From positions 8,804,001-8,868,000 of the forward strand of contig CAJFCV020000004.1 in NCBI GenBank assembly GCA_904066235.2: a stretch of 64,000 nt of DNA, written 5' to 3'. A model generated the notes under the pieces. That model was not told the DNA's origin. It did not search any database and saw only the letters and a program-made list of their open reading frames with translations. Origin of the DNA: Bursaphelenchus xylophilus. Its lineage: Eukaryota; Nematoda; Chromadorea; Rhabditida; Aphelenchoididae. The position numbers and the translations under genes were made by a program. Positions within the stretch are counted from its first letter, which is position 1, and each line of letters begins with the position of its first letter. This document shows, piece after piece, positions 36,501 through 47,492 of this stretch.

Positions 36501-39500
36501 TGACCATAATGTTCGCTATGTTCAATCTCAATCTGAACTCTTTCGATCTCCTGACCAATTTCTCCTGTTTCTTGGCCAATTTGCTGGCCGATGTCGCTTG
36601 TTCTAGACCTTGTTTCTCTCCTGACTTGTTCAATATCATGGTAGTGGCTTGTCGATGGTCTTATATGGACGTATTCGTCGAATGGATGACTTCTCCATTC
36701 CTTATCTTTCAATAAAAGCCTTCCCGATTCAATCGAAGCTCCTTGTCCAATATCTGTGGATACCTCAATATGTTGTCCGATATTTTCATGCTCAATTTTC
36801 TGTCCAATCTGTTCTGAAGACTCAATTTCTTGGCCATTGTCATCAATTGATCCGTCATCTCCGATTTCTTGCCCAATTTCGCCAGTTCCAGAGGGCTCTC
36901 CAACAAACACCGGGGTTTTTACACTGGTCTCAGACTCTTCTTCAATGTCGTCTAGATATGAATAGTCAGTGTCTTCCTCCACAATCTGAGCCTTCTTTTT
37001 TCTGACCACCTTGCTTATCGTTTCCTCAACTTCCACATCAAATCTTCGTTTGCCGACCTCCGTAACTGTCGTGACATCGGGTTCTGGCGATGGGGCCTGT
37101 TGAACCTGCTCTTCTAATGTTGGCATTGGCGTGGTTCCTCCCGAGGAATACTGTAAAGTTCCGCTATCTTCATCCGAGCCATAGCTATCAGTGAACTTCA
37201 GTGAAATTGAGTCCGTTACCGAGGTTATTGAATCTTTTGAGACTTCTCGTCGATGATGAGAAGTCGAGTCATAGTGAGAATGACCCAGTTCTTCTTGATA
37301 ATGAAGTGTATCTTGAGAAATGGAGCTGTCTGAATATTGTACTTGATCAGCTGGATGTCTGAGATCTTGGCCAATTTCTCCGATTTTCGTTGAGCGCGTG
37401 ATCTCTTGGCCAATCTCATGCACTTCTTGACTATACTTGTCATCTCTATGGCCGATTTCCTGTCCTATCCCGCCTATTCTGTGACCTGAATGACCAATTT
37501 CTTGTCCAACATGGCCAATTTTCTCAATTTCTTGGCCAATTCCTATTTGGTCCAGTCCTTTTTCATGATGAATCGTTGCTCTCTGATAACCTCTTGAATC
37601 TCCAGATAAATAGTAATCCTGATACCTTGTTCTACTCTCTTCTAGCCCCTCTTTATACTTTCTTAGGCGATCTTCTTCAACTCTTCTTCGTTTTTCCCGT
37701 TCCTCGAATTCATCAAGATCATAATATTTCTTGAACAAATCCGGGTCTTTCTCGAACAATTCCTTCAAGTCCGCTGAGATCTGGGCATCCTGATCGCGAT
37801 TCAAGACGGTCTCAAGACGATAGCTTCGAATATGCTCGTGGATATACCGAATATGGTCATCGTTGACCTCTCTTTTGTCGCGAAATCGGTCTCTGCGCTC
37901 GACAATCGCGTCCGCCGAAGCGCCATTTACAGCGTTGCCAAAGACGATCGTCTCATGCGACGTGACCGTCTGATCTGTCTCATCGTCGAAACTCTGCGGC
38001 TGCAAATGATCCGCGAAAGCGTCGCGATAGAAACGACGCGCCGGAACGACACTATCGCATATTTGAATCGTTGAATCAAACTCTGGCGCTGCGCCGTAGA
38101 GCCGATGAGCTAGCGCTTGGAAGTACTCATTCCAAGACTGACGATGGCCTGTGGTGTCGGTGGAAGAAGACGGTTTCTGAGAGGCGGCTTGCTCTTGAAG
38201 ATGGGCTTCAATTAAGCGCTCTTGGTCGGTGGTCAAATCCATGGCTGAGGAGACTTTCAGTTCTTCCGAGGGCAAGTGAAGCTTTCCGGATTGGGCTAGC
38301 TGAAACAATTTAGGATGAAGAAAGAGTACACCGTGGGACCTGATCCAGTGGAAAAAAACGTACCATTTTGCATCCGGGAAGTATCAAAAATACGGCAAAA
38401 TGCTTCCCTCTCCAAGTGAAAACACTTTGTTTTGAAAGGCGCCTTTTCCCTCACAAAAAGAGCGCTTTTAAAATCGGAGTTTTTTCAATTTTAGAGGGAA
38501 GGATTTTGCCACATTTTTGATACCTCCCGGATCCAAAATGATACGTTTCTTGCCATTGGATCAGATCCCCCACTGTAGACCATCTCCAAAAAATTTACCA
38601 GTCAGCAAAAAAAACTTATTTTAAAAATGACGTCATTACTTAGCAAGCCTAATATTTTTACTGTACCCAAATTTCAGTATTCAAATCCCGACACCTATTA
38701 ATATCCCGACGCTACTTACCTTTTTCAACACCCCAACCTTCCGCACATTATAGCGGGCGTAGAGTAGGCGCTGGCGTTGCAACCGGTATATCAGCCAGTT
38801 CCGCTCTTCCTGAAAATGGCTTCCTAATTACTCATTATAACGCAAATCAGCACTCGGCAACCCACAGTCGTAAAACAAGGGAATGCAGGCTATCAGTGTC
38901 TCACCGGAAAGGCGGAACCTTTCTTTACGACAAGACAAACAAAAAATTACCAGTCAGGGAGTCGTGGGATGATCCTTATAAGTAATTAAATTTGGAAGAT
39001 TTCAGGCGATAAGTTCTCAACCCCTCAGGCTAAATCAGAGAGTAAAAAGCGACGCCCAGATTTTTTTTTCTACAGCAATTTCAGTTTCGACTATAAATGA
39101 GAACTGAGATATTCAGCAATCTTTTCCGGCAAGAGAGCGCGCGAAATGAGGAGAGCTGACGGTGAAAAAAACGTTTGATTTCAAATCTCCCAATTTTGGG
39201 TTGAAAAGATTTCTTTCTCATAAAAAAGATGAGGTAATGCTGAAACTTTTCATATCAAACCTCTGAAAGAGAGAATGCGCGAATTGGGGCGAGTGGGCCG
39301 GGACAAAAATGACTTTTGGCTATGATCTTTGCTACTTTCGCGAAAAAAAAGCTTCAGCAGAGAACACGCTGAAACCTTTCATGCCAAAACTTGCTAACTT
39401 CGGACCAAAAAGATCGGTGGTTTCCGCAAAAGATAAACCATTGTGTCTACCCTTCAGAATTTGCTATAGAAAAAATGCCAAAATTTTGAAAAAACCAATT

Positions 39501-40179
39501 TTTTGACATTAATTTCTCTGCCACCATATCAAATAAGCTCAAACTGTAAAAAACATAATAGTAAAAAAACTTAAAATTCTAAAGAGGTAAACAGGCTGAT
39601 ATGACTTTCACCTATGACTGTCCGTATGACTTCTTATCTGCCACCTCTTGGTGGTCATGACGCATTTTTGAGTCATAAAAGTAATCAAAAAAACAGTTAT
39701 TAAAATTTTTTATGAGAAGGAATTTCTTAACTAATCAATTGTCAATTTGCAAGTAAAAATTTTTTTAATTAAAAAAAATTAAGCAACTAAAGCAATAGCT
39801 ATAATATTTTATGTTTTTTTAGATTTTCAGAGCTTGAAAAAATGGAAAAAAAGTTTTTTTCGGTTTTTAAAAATAAAAAATTAGTATTTATAGATATGTA
39901 TTTCTTACTTGACTTTGCCAGAAAAAATAAAAAACCTTCAAAAAACTTTTTAAATCACTCACTGCGTCCCTTGCCAACTCCAGAAGCTGCTCCGTATCTT
40001 TGCAGTCTGCTTTTAGCGCTCTGATTCGGTCGTCCAACGATTTTACGACACTTGAAGCTTCCTAAAAATCAAATGTTTAATCTTCCAAAGATGGCATTAT
40101 TTACCATTGTACTATCGCCAGCGGCTTCCACAAACTCCTGAAACTTTCGTTCATCCGGGTCGTCTATTGGTCGAGCCAT
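21583..40179 (-). CDS. Giant IGQ-repeat protein fused to a PH domain and an actin-like domain, 12 exons
   Basis: Exons: 40179-40105, 40061-39963, 38809-38720, 38299-29230, 29141-28988, 25214-24827, 24414-24016, 23772-23479, 23161-22829, 22749-22496, 22029-21930, 21723-21583. All eleven junctions keep phase, giving about 3,798 residues. Residues 1-88 look helical. Residues 89 to about 3111 come from one 9,070-nt exon that is charged, His- and Tyr-rich and nearly cysteine-free, with about 60 IGQ[EKRQ]I motifs by hand count plus some ten V/T/NGQ variants. Residues 3163-3292 form a conserved-looking basic segment. About 3308-3400 is a PH fold: MEGHMEF, RPLYCRIRDG, and a final helix FEKWRQVL. Residues 3426-3798 match actin in length (about 373) and blocks: LEIGAASVRAG, VVVDIGETLHIVPV, NIYLAGGVSLLPGLAERL. 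I know of no named homologue. A membrane-linked cytoskeletal scaffold is inference. Intron 5 (25215-28987) could hide extra exons. Confidence 0.85.
23802..23999. mobile_element. Family A palindromic MITE
   Basis: About 200 bp, TA-flanked, with inner arms matching ACCTGATCCAGTGGCAAAAA. It lies in intron 7 of the giant PH-actin gene. Confidence 0.75.
25215..28987. other. Intron 5 of the giant PH-actin gene
   Basis: 3.77 kb, mostly AT-rich. It holds a hairpin at 27481-27525 and a more GC-rich block at 28480-28720 with tRNA-like A and B boxes on the minus strand. Flanking exons join in phase without additional exons. Confidence 0.5.
29230..38299 (-). repeat. 9-kb repeat-coding exon with interspersed IGQEIE-type motifs
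   Basis: This is the fourth exon of the giant gene. The DNA signature on the plus strand is recurring TTGGCCAAT or CTGGCCAAT. The core motif is I-G-Q-[EKRQ]-I-[EGD], spaced irregularly by about 8-40 residues. Longer units also repeat. YHEHTTIKWEG-like units lie near 34.10, 33.93, 33.17, 33.00, 32.78 and 32.59 kb. GHQHQKHEFER..HTHEH units lie near 36.5, 35.55, 34.3 and 32.35 kb. A unit with RPSTSHY lies near 36.65 and 34.75 kb. A unit reading QRGYLPIP or QRGYQPIP lies near 33.5 and 33.32 kb. YEVPP follows several REIP segments. The mixed order of units suggests growth by segmental duplication and later shuffling. Confidence 0.9.
38329..38575. mobile_element. Family A palindromic MITE
   Basis: About 247 bp, TA-flanked, almost fully self-complementary. 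It lies in intron 3 of the giant gene, immediately before the 9-kb exon. Confidence 0.8.
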
Positions 40180-41406
40180 TTTCGCTGAAATGAAATAGTA
40201 AATTTAACAGAACTGCGTAGCAAAAAACAAAGTAGACAAAAAATACACACATACATAGACATATGACAAAGGGTAAAAATATATTTTTTACAGTTCCGCG
40301 AGTTTTAAATAAAAAAATATGATAATGTAAAATACGGCAGTTGAGGATTCTAGCAACAAAATAAGTCCGATCAAGCCTTTCTGATAAAATTGTCAATGTG
40401 AAAAACAAGAAACTGACAAAGCTTACAAGAAAAATGTTCAAAAAGCAGGGAATGGTTCGTGAAAAAACATTTTTGATCATAACTTTTTGCAAATTCGCAT
40501 GGAAAATCTTACAAAGGCGGTCCCAAGTGCGGCGCTAAGCTTTTCTTCAAATTTTCATGCTTTGAACAAAGACCCCATATCAAAAAAAGATACAAAATAA
40601 ATGAATTTTTTTGAAATTTTTGCTGAAATTTTGAACGATATTTGCAGCCGAGAGAGAACGCAAAACGCGGAGAACCAGAGAGAAAATACGTTTTTCGCCA
40701 GATCTGTGCTCATTTTACATGGTATAAAACTTTTATTTTTATGCCAACTTTATGCTCAGCAATAGAAATTGATCATATCTTTATATTAGCAACTGTTCAG
40801 GCCAACATTCGCAAAAAATACCGCATCTTTACCAAAGTTAAACTTAAAAATCTTAATCGCTACCGTAGAGCGCGAGCTATAAGCAAAAACTTCAAAATTT
40901 CCCCTAAAAAATCCCAAAAATCCGTTGCTCAAAAGCAACGTGAAATTCGTAAAGTCGCCTTAAGGCACTTAAACACCGCTTGTACAGCAATTATCATAGC
41001 GGCGAGAAAAAGTTTTTGCGAAGGGTTTCTGCTGGAAACGGCGGCCTAATCAGTGCAAACTTCCCCACACTGATAAGCGCGAGAGAGAGCGAGAGGGATC
41101 TGGAGGGCAGCCCTCCTCGGTTTCTCCCATTCTCTTTCTTCGGTTATCAGTGGATTAAACAAGGAATTTGATGAGTCAAAACGGGTCGTCGACCGCCGGA
41201 ATAGGCGTAGGACGGCGGGTTTCGGCGGATTAGTGTGTGTTTTGGGGGATGTTTTGTATCAAGAAAAAGGCAAAATTTGGGGGTGACGGCTTAGAAGGTG
41301 CTCTATAAGTTGTTAAATTTATAGGAGGAGTGGTCGAAAGTGTGCTGCAATTTTTGCAATTTCCGTGTGGATTGGGCTTCGTGCATTTTTCCTTGATTTA
41401 AGTGTA

Positions 41407-41652
41407 CAGGAAGGACCTGATCCAGTGGCAAAAAATGTACCATTTTGCATCCAGGAAGTGTCAAAAATGTAGCAAAATGCTTCCCTCTCCAAGTGAAAAA
41501 ACTCCGATTTCAAAAGCGCGCCCGCTCTTTTTGTGAGGAAGGCCTTCAAACCGAAGTTTTTTCGCTTGGAGAGGGAAGCATTTTGCCACCTTTTTGATAC
41601 TTCCCGGATGCAAAATGGTACGTTTTTTGCCACTGGATCAGGTCTGTTACTG
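41407..41652. mobile_element. Family A palindromic MITE
   Basis: About 246 bp, TA-flanked, with the same GATCCAGTGGCAAAAAATGT arms. It lies upstream of the giant gene. Confidence 0.8.
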
Positions 41653-42634
41653 TATTTCAAGTGTTAATAAACAAATCTCACTCCTCAAACCAGAATATAC
41701 CTCGATAAAAATGTGACATAACAACTACCAACACTTCTGACGTGACTAATTACTTTAACCAATCAAAATCTCATAATTCGCCCGTAAAATGTCATAAAAA
41801 TCAAATTCCGTCGTCAAGATCAAATGATACCAGAAGCAGATTGTAAATTTGCGTCTAGGAAAATTTAGAAACCCCCCCCCCCATTAAAATCGTAAACCGG
41901 ACTCTTGAATTAATCAGCAGTGCAAAACGATAAGCAAACATGTCATCCCTCCGCACCCACAACCCCCAAGGAGGTTTGGCTATCACTCCGAGACGAGGAG
42001 AATTTTAGGGTAAGCGGGGAAAGTGCCCTACAAACTTAAATGCTCAAAGTGTGACACTAAAATAATAACGGAACTGGGAAAAGAAAGAAACTTGGCTAAA
42101 AATTTTGATTGCTTTCTTATGCGAAGTTTGCGCTGTTAAAAGAAAATTTTTTGCTGCCTAAGGAAGCCTTTCTAATGTGTTGGAAGCAACCCTCTTATGC
42201 CAATCCCTTAATGCATTATCGCTTGTGCAACACAAATCACGATACATACAAAAGTAGGCTACCAGAAAAGAGTCAATTTTTGATAAAAAATTAATTAAGA
42301 ATTGTTATTTCGATGTCAGCACTTCAAATTAGGCTGCAAATCATTTTGTGGCAATTTTGACGGCGGTTGAATCCATCAAAATAAAAGCATTTGCCATCAA
42401 CTTCTACATTTTTCCCGGAAAAATACAGGGTGTCCAGAGAAATTTCACGGAAATTTTTTGTCGATTTCAAGGCGCTCAGCCAAGATATCCAGAAAATTCT
42501 TTCTGCAGTAGAAAGAAGAATACGGGTGGTTTTTGGCATAAAAAACTTTTTCTCTCCCCCAACGCCGAAAGCTGTTTATTCGGCGGAGACTTTCGACCGC
42601 TTTTTTGGTCATCACACCAATCTTAAACGCTGTA

Positions 42635-43554
42635 CAGGGTGGGCCACTAAAACCTTCCGTTCTCTTTTTTTAGATTTCTCCGCGGAGACTCCGCCGATTT
42701 TCATGAAATTTAGATTTTTCTGGAGCTGAGATTCGCCATTTTCAAACGATTGAATTTCAGGAAAAAATATTCTGAATTGACTTTACTATGCCTTCCCAAA
42801 GTTTTTGAAAATTATTTTCGAGCCGAAACCGCTAAAACTTAGAAAATTTTTTGGAATGATTTGGAAAACTTGGTCAATTTTTCGGGTTTTATGGTGAAAT
42901 CTTCTGCGCTTTACCTCAATTAGTGTTAAAATATTGTCGTAAAAACTAATTTAGTTAACAATTTGGTTATTAACGTTTCTATCTGAGTTCGACATGTCCA
43001 CCTCCTCTTGCAGCACAAACTTGCGGGGGCTTTGAAAGTTAAAAAAGGCTCCAATTGCATATCATGAACATGGTTTAACTTCAATCAAGCCTGTCTCCAA
43101 CCCTCCATGAGCCAATCCCTGGCTTGTAGCCTAAATGTGGAATTTTTCAATCTTGTTAAAAAAAAATTTTTTTTTTCAGCGTTCATACCCTAACGGTAAT
43201 ACAGACAACACTCTTTTTGCTTTTAACTTGCATTAAACAAGTTTAGAGAAAGCGTAAGGAACTTTTTACTCCACGATTTTACCAAAAAAACAGCCAGAAA
43301 TTTTCCAAGTCCGAGAAAGGCAATTGAAAATCATTCCAAAAATTTTCTAAGTTTTAGCGGTTTCGGCTCGAAAATAATTTTCAAAAACTTTGGGAAGGCA
43401 TAGTAACGTCAATTCAGAATATTTCTTCCTGAAATTCAATCGGTTGAAAATGGTGCCTCTCAGCTCCAGAAAAATCTAAATTTCATGAAAATCGGCGGAG
43501 TCTCCGCGGAGAAATCTAAAAAAAGAGGACGGAAGGTTTTAGTGGCCCACCCTG
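42635..43554. mobile_element. Family D element with long inverted arms
   Basis: CAGGGTGGGCCACTAAAACC and inverse, flanked by TA. The arms exceed 200 bp. No transposase is seen. The GTGGGCCACTAAAACCTTCC end differs from the other CAGGGTG elements, so it is a separate subfamily. Another end-like CAGGGTGTCCAGAG at 42425 lacks a partner. Confidence 0.75.
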
Positions 43555-44269
43555 TATTATGATGCTGAAGCTACCGGAAGATCTTCAAATTTTGCACAAG
43601 GGATCAGAAAAGACGGCGACGGTTTTAAATTGAGGATTCAGCGGCTTCACGAAAAGATGGGGAATTTCTGTGGACACACTGTAAAATTTCTACAAAACAA
43701 ATCAACTAAACGCCCTTTGGGAAGTCGGTATGGGTCTGGCTAGACCAATTCCTTGCCCTATGTTTTACGTGAAACCCTCTTGTACCTCTTCCAATATCAT
43801 TTACACCCTCTAATCTCCGCAATCATTCCCAGATTCCAAAAGCGCAACATGTTTGCCCGCCCGTAAGCCTCAAAATTTCTTGACTTCGAAAATTTACGAT
43901 CGCCCAGCACCGGCAAACAAAAACTTCCCTGCAAGGAATGCGTGCGGAGATGATAAACAACGCCGTCTTGTCGCTGAGGGGTTGCATTATCAGTTGGAAA
44001 TTATATTTTGCATAAGGAACGGAAGTCCTGATAACTCGTGTCCCACAAAGGGCATTGGAACAGATTCCATTTGATAATCGGTTAAACAGCAGAGGCTTTT
44101 TACGAGTCATGACGAATGAGAATGTTATGCGAGTTGAGGGAGAATGCGGAAGAAGTGGGCAAAGTTTTGTGGAAAAAAGTTGTTCTACATTCAACGAAAT
44201 TCTGGGCTGGTGATATTCTTGGGACAATGTAAATTGCTATTCGAAAATTTTGGGGTAATGGTAGTCGAA

Positions 44270-44720
44270 CTGGGGATGTATCCGAAGTGCGACGCTTACA
44301 ACGGAAGTCACATTTTTTGCAGATCAGTCATTACTAGTGATCTAGTGGCCCGAGGCAATGCAAAAAGAATCTGGCCTACAAAAGTGTTTACGGGCCCTTT
44401 GTTTACAGATTTTGAAGAAACTTGGCACAATTTCAGAATAAGTTCTTCCAATACCTATTACATAACTCCTAGCTCGCACTTTGCAGAAACAACCGAGAGT
44501 TTTAGGTCGAAAGTTGAAAAAATCTGATACTTTCTTCCTAATTTTAAGATGAAAAGCGTCATGCCTTTTTAAGATAGAGGGTAATTTCTTCACAAAAAAA
44601 ATCAGTTTCCTCGGCACCAAGCTGGCAGAGATATGGACAAAAAAAACTTTTTTCTCTATGGTCGCTCTACACGTTTTATGTACTCTCTCGGCCACAAAGA
44701 TCGCTGAATATCTCGGCTGC
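44270..44720. repeat. Diverged family B copy
   Basis: Begins near CCGAAGTGCGACGCTTAC and ends near the CTCTCGGCCACAAAGATCGC core. Similar decayed fragments occur near 8340-8620, 14010-14260, 16490-16750, 18235-18370, 20080-20230, 21790-21905, 39050-39200, 40510-40700 and 45540-45790. Confidence 0.5.
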
Positions 44721-44903
44721 CACTAAAAAGTGTAAGCTAAAATTTTGACAAAATAATATGTTACCTATGCTCAACGTCTATGTAGAATTCAAAAAAAATA
44801 TGAGCTCCTTACTTACAGAAATTCTCTTGCAAGTTTGCAATCAAATTATCTCCAAATTACAACGAAAATGTCACGTAAACAGTAAGAAACAACATGAACT
44901 CTA

Positions 44904-44909
44904 TTTATT
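44904..44909 (-). terminator. Poly(A) signal of the pepsin-like gene
   Basis: AATAAA on the gene strand, 51 bp after the stop codon. Confidence 0.55.
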
Positions 44910-44959
44910 CACTTCACAATCATCATTGCCATCAAAATGAAGTTACTCTTCGACTATTC

Positions 44960-46969
44960 TTACACGTACTCCAAGAAGCTGATCTTGTCGTTAACAAAGT
45001 CCAAGCAAATCCCAATCAAATCCAAAAACGCCGTTCCCAACACCCAGTCATCCTGATTCTCAGTAGACGGACGAATTCTCAAAATGCACTCGGTCTCGTT
45101 GTTGTAGGCATTATGAGCAATGTAAATATCGGAAGTAACCGAGACTTTCTCTCCGCCAATCTTGAAGTCCAGCGTTGGCCCATCATCATAATACGCACAG
45201 TCGACCACGTACAAATCCCCAACTTTTTTGGCCTCCAAATTGCCTAGAATGTCTGAGAAAACGGCGGACGGAAGCACAATGTTTGGGTTTGTGTTGGCCA
45301 AAATGGCGTTGAATGGAATGTTGATGGTAGTTTCGGCGAAGGAAAAAGAGTCAACTTCAAACTTCCATAACGGAGTTTGAGGCTTCGCTTCAACGGTTGA
45401 AATTACTTTCGAACGAGCGGGAAGCTTGCCGTTGAAGGAGCGATAGTGAACGCAGATGGAAACGTTGCTGAAATGAGGTCCCTATTACAAAACAAAATTA
45501 ATATTTTTGCTTTGTGCAAGCGTTGTCAAAGTAGGAGGAGGTAGTGAAACTTGGGGCAAAATAACTGCAAGATTTCTCAAATTGCGAATCTAGGATTTTT
45601 TCTTAATTTTACAGCAAATTGGTACTATGTCAGAGATCGTTTTCTTTTCAATATTTTAGCTTGCGTTTTTGAAAGGTCAACCAAAGAATTCGACGAAATT
45701 TGTCCACGAATGAGTACATGAACCTTGGTTGTTTCTACAAAGCGCATTCAGACCAACGCTTGCTAGGAAATATGCGATCTTTGGTGACGTCTTTGCCGCC
45801 AAGTTTTGATATAGAAAGTCAAAAAAGGTTGAGCAATGGGTGACCAATTCTTCGGTTATCTACGAGGCCAAACTCCCCAGTTCTTTACTATTTTTTCACA
45901 CTAGCATTTGAAATTTGAAAGCGACTCTTAAATACCGGCAAAGCTTACCTTGGCTGATTATAGCATCTGGCCATGTTACAGAGTATCTTCTTTTCATTTT
46001 TGAAAACAATATCGCCATTGTAGAGCGGGTTGTTGGCCTGAGTATTCCTCGCCAACCCCACAACTCCTCCGACGAGCAGGTTGTTGTTGGTCATCGTGGG
46101 ATCCCTCTGTTTGGAGACTCGTTTGGCCACTCCAAAGCTTCTCACTTTTTTGTCGGATCCCTGAAACACAAAGCCTCAATTTTTTTATATTTTTTGACGA
46201 CCATTCTCCGCCAATTTACCGTCGCATCTTGTCCCACATATCCTTGAACAACACTTCTGAACTCGTTGAGGTCAGTTTCATAAGTTTCTTCAAAGCTTCT
46301 GTCCAGCCTTTTGAAGGTGGTCGATTTCTCTGGGACGAATTTCAAATAAGCTGGACGGGGTTTGATATTCGCACACTTGTCCTCAATAACGTAGGTGGAA
46401 GTCTTGGTGATATCGAGCTGAAGTTTGTAGCCACGGTCGTACGAGAATGGGAGGTATTCCCACCAACTTCCAACGTTGAATCTGGGGAGAGGTTGAGCTG
46501 AAATAGAGTCGTAAGAAGCGAACTTTTTAGAATTTGGGTCTTTGTTAATCTTGATGACAACCAAATTTCGGTATAACAAACTTTTTTAGGGGCCAAAAAA
46601 TTGAGTTGTTATAGTGGATGTTTGTTGTATTGGAGTTCATTTTGCCATAGTGTGGGCAAAATGCTCTTGAGACCGTTTAAAGATCTGTTTAAAAATTTTC
46701 GGTATGGACAGGTTTTATTGTACATATGTAGGTTATTAAGTATAATATTCACCTTTTTGCAAAATCTGCTGACAACCAAAAAACGGCAAAAAAATGAAAC
46801 AATTTTTTCAGACTTCGGTCAAAAAATCTCAATGTTTTATGGCAAGCGCAAGCTAAGAATCTCACAAAAGTCATCAAAAATTTCCTGGATCAACTGTCCT
46901 TATCCTACCTTCAACTCCACATCCGACACAAGCCACGAAAATTGCAGCAATTCTCAGCAATGTCATCAT
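44960..46969 (-). CDS. Secreted pepsin-family (A1) protein, probably catalytically dead, 4 exons
   Basis: Exons: 46969-46909, 46497-46220, 46160-45949, 45467-44960. Phases 1, 0 and 2 all match, giving about 350 residues. The first exon encodes a signal peptide (MMTLLRIAAIFVACVGCG). The body has the bilobal aspartic-protease layout: GSWWEYLPF..YKLQLDITKTSTYV where active enzymes have FDTGSSNLWV, GVVGLARNT matching the GLGLG turn, a second-lobe start AILANTNPNIVLP where active enzymes have AIVDTGTS, and WVLGTAFLDLIGICLDFVNDKISF matching the C-terminal ILGD.FL...YVVFD block. The first DTG has become DIT and the second ANT, so at least one catalytic Asp is missing. A binding or decoy role is inference. 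The acceptor at 45468 was chosen over an upstream AG because only it keeps phase. Confidence 0.85.
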
Positions 46970-47175
46970 CTTTCGGGGATTGACAAAGAAAGACTTGATT
47001 GCAGGTCTCGCCTTAATTTTAAGCAATTTCCTTACCAAAGATAAACTTATTAATATTCTCTAATCTGTATTTTGATTACCATATTGTAGTTTAGAAGGAG
47101 ATGGAACATCAGAAAAATTATGATAAGAATATCCTTGAAATTCTTAAATAAGCGTTGCACTTTTCTTTCGATTTA

Positions 47176-47423
47176 CAGTGGGGGACCTGATCCAGTGGCA
47201 AAAAAAGTATTATACCATTTTGCATCCGGGAAGGTCAAAAATGTGGCAAAATGCTTCCCTCTCCAAGTGAAAAAACTCCGATTTCAAAAGCGCTCTTTTT
47301 GTGAGGGAAAGGGCGCGCCCTTCAAAAAGGTTTTTCACTTGGAGAGGGAAGCATTTTGCCACATTTTTGATACTTCTCGGATGCAAAATGATCCGTTTTT
47401 GCGACTGGATCGGGTCCGTCACG
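47176..47423. mobile_element. Family A palindromic MITE
   Basis: About 248 bp with a left end CAGTGGGGGACCTGATCCAG. It lies between the pepsin-like gene and the 3' end of the aldo-keto reductase. Confidence 0.8.
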
Positions 47424-47452
47424 GTTCAATTATTCTCGAGAAAGGAAGCGTA

Positions 47453-47458
47453 TTTATT
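47453..47458 (-). terminator. Poly(A) signal of the aldo-keto reductase gene
   Basis: AATAAA on the gene strand, 35 bp past the stop codon. Confidence 0.55.
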
Positions 47459-47492
47459 GCTGCAAATATTGCAGAAGAAAAAAAAATAAAAT

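Larger units (their letters stand above)
40180..44903. other. Intergenic region upstream of the giant gene
   Basis: Holds the elements at 41407 and 42635 and decayed family B fragments near 40510 and 44270. A 134-codon minus-strand frame ending at 43823 is unrecognised. The giant gene's promoter should lie just above 40180. Confidence 0.5.

Noticed and set aside
30200..36639. Many long open frames opposite or out of frame in the 9-kb exon
   Set aside because: They are shadows of the repeat-coding frame. Only the main frame joins flanking exons in phase.
40642..41049. 135-codon plus-strand frame rich in Lys/Arg
   Set aside because: It begins in a family B fragment (the PRENAKRGEPERK segment is the repeat core seen at 4.9 and 60.2 kb), so it is not a gene.
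43823..44227. 134-codon minus-strand frame
   Set aside because: No recognisable family and no signal peptide or splice partners. It could be real, but I cannot support it.
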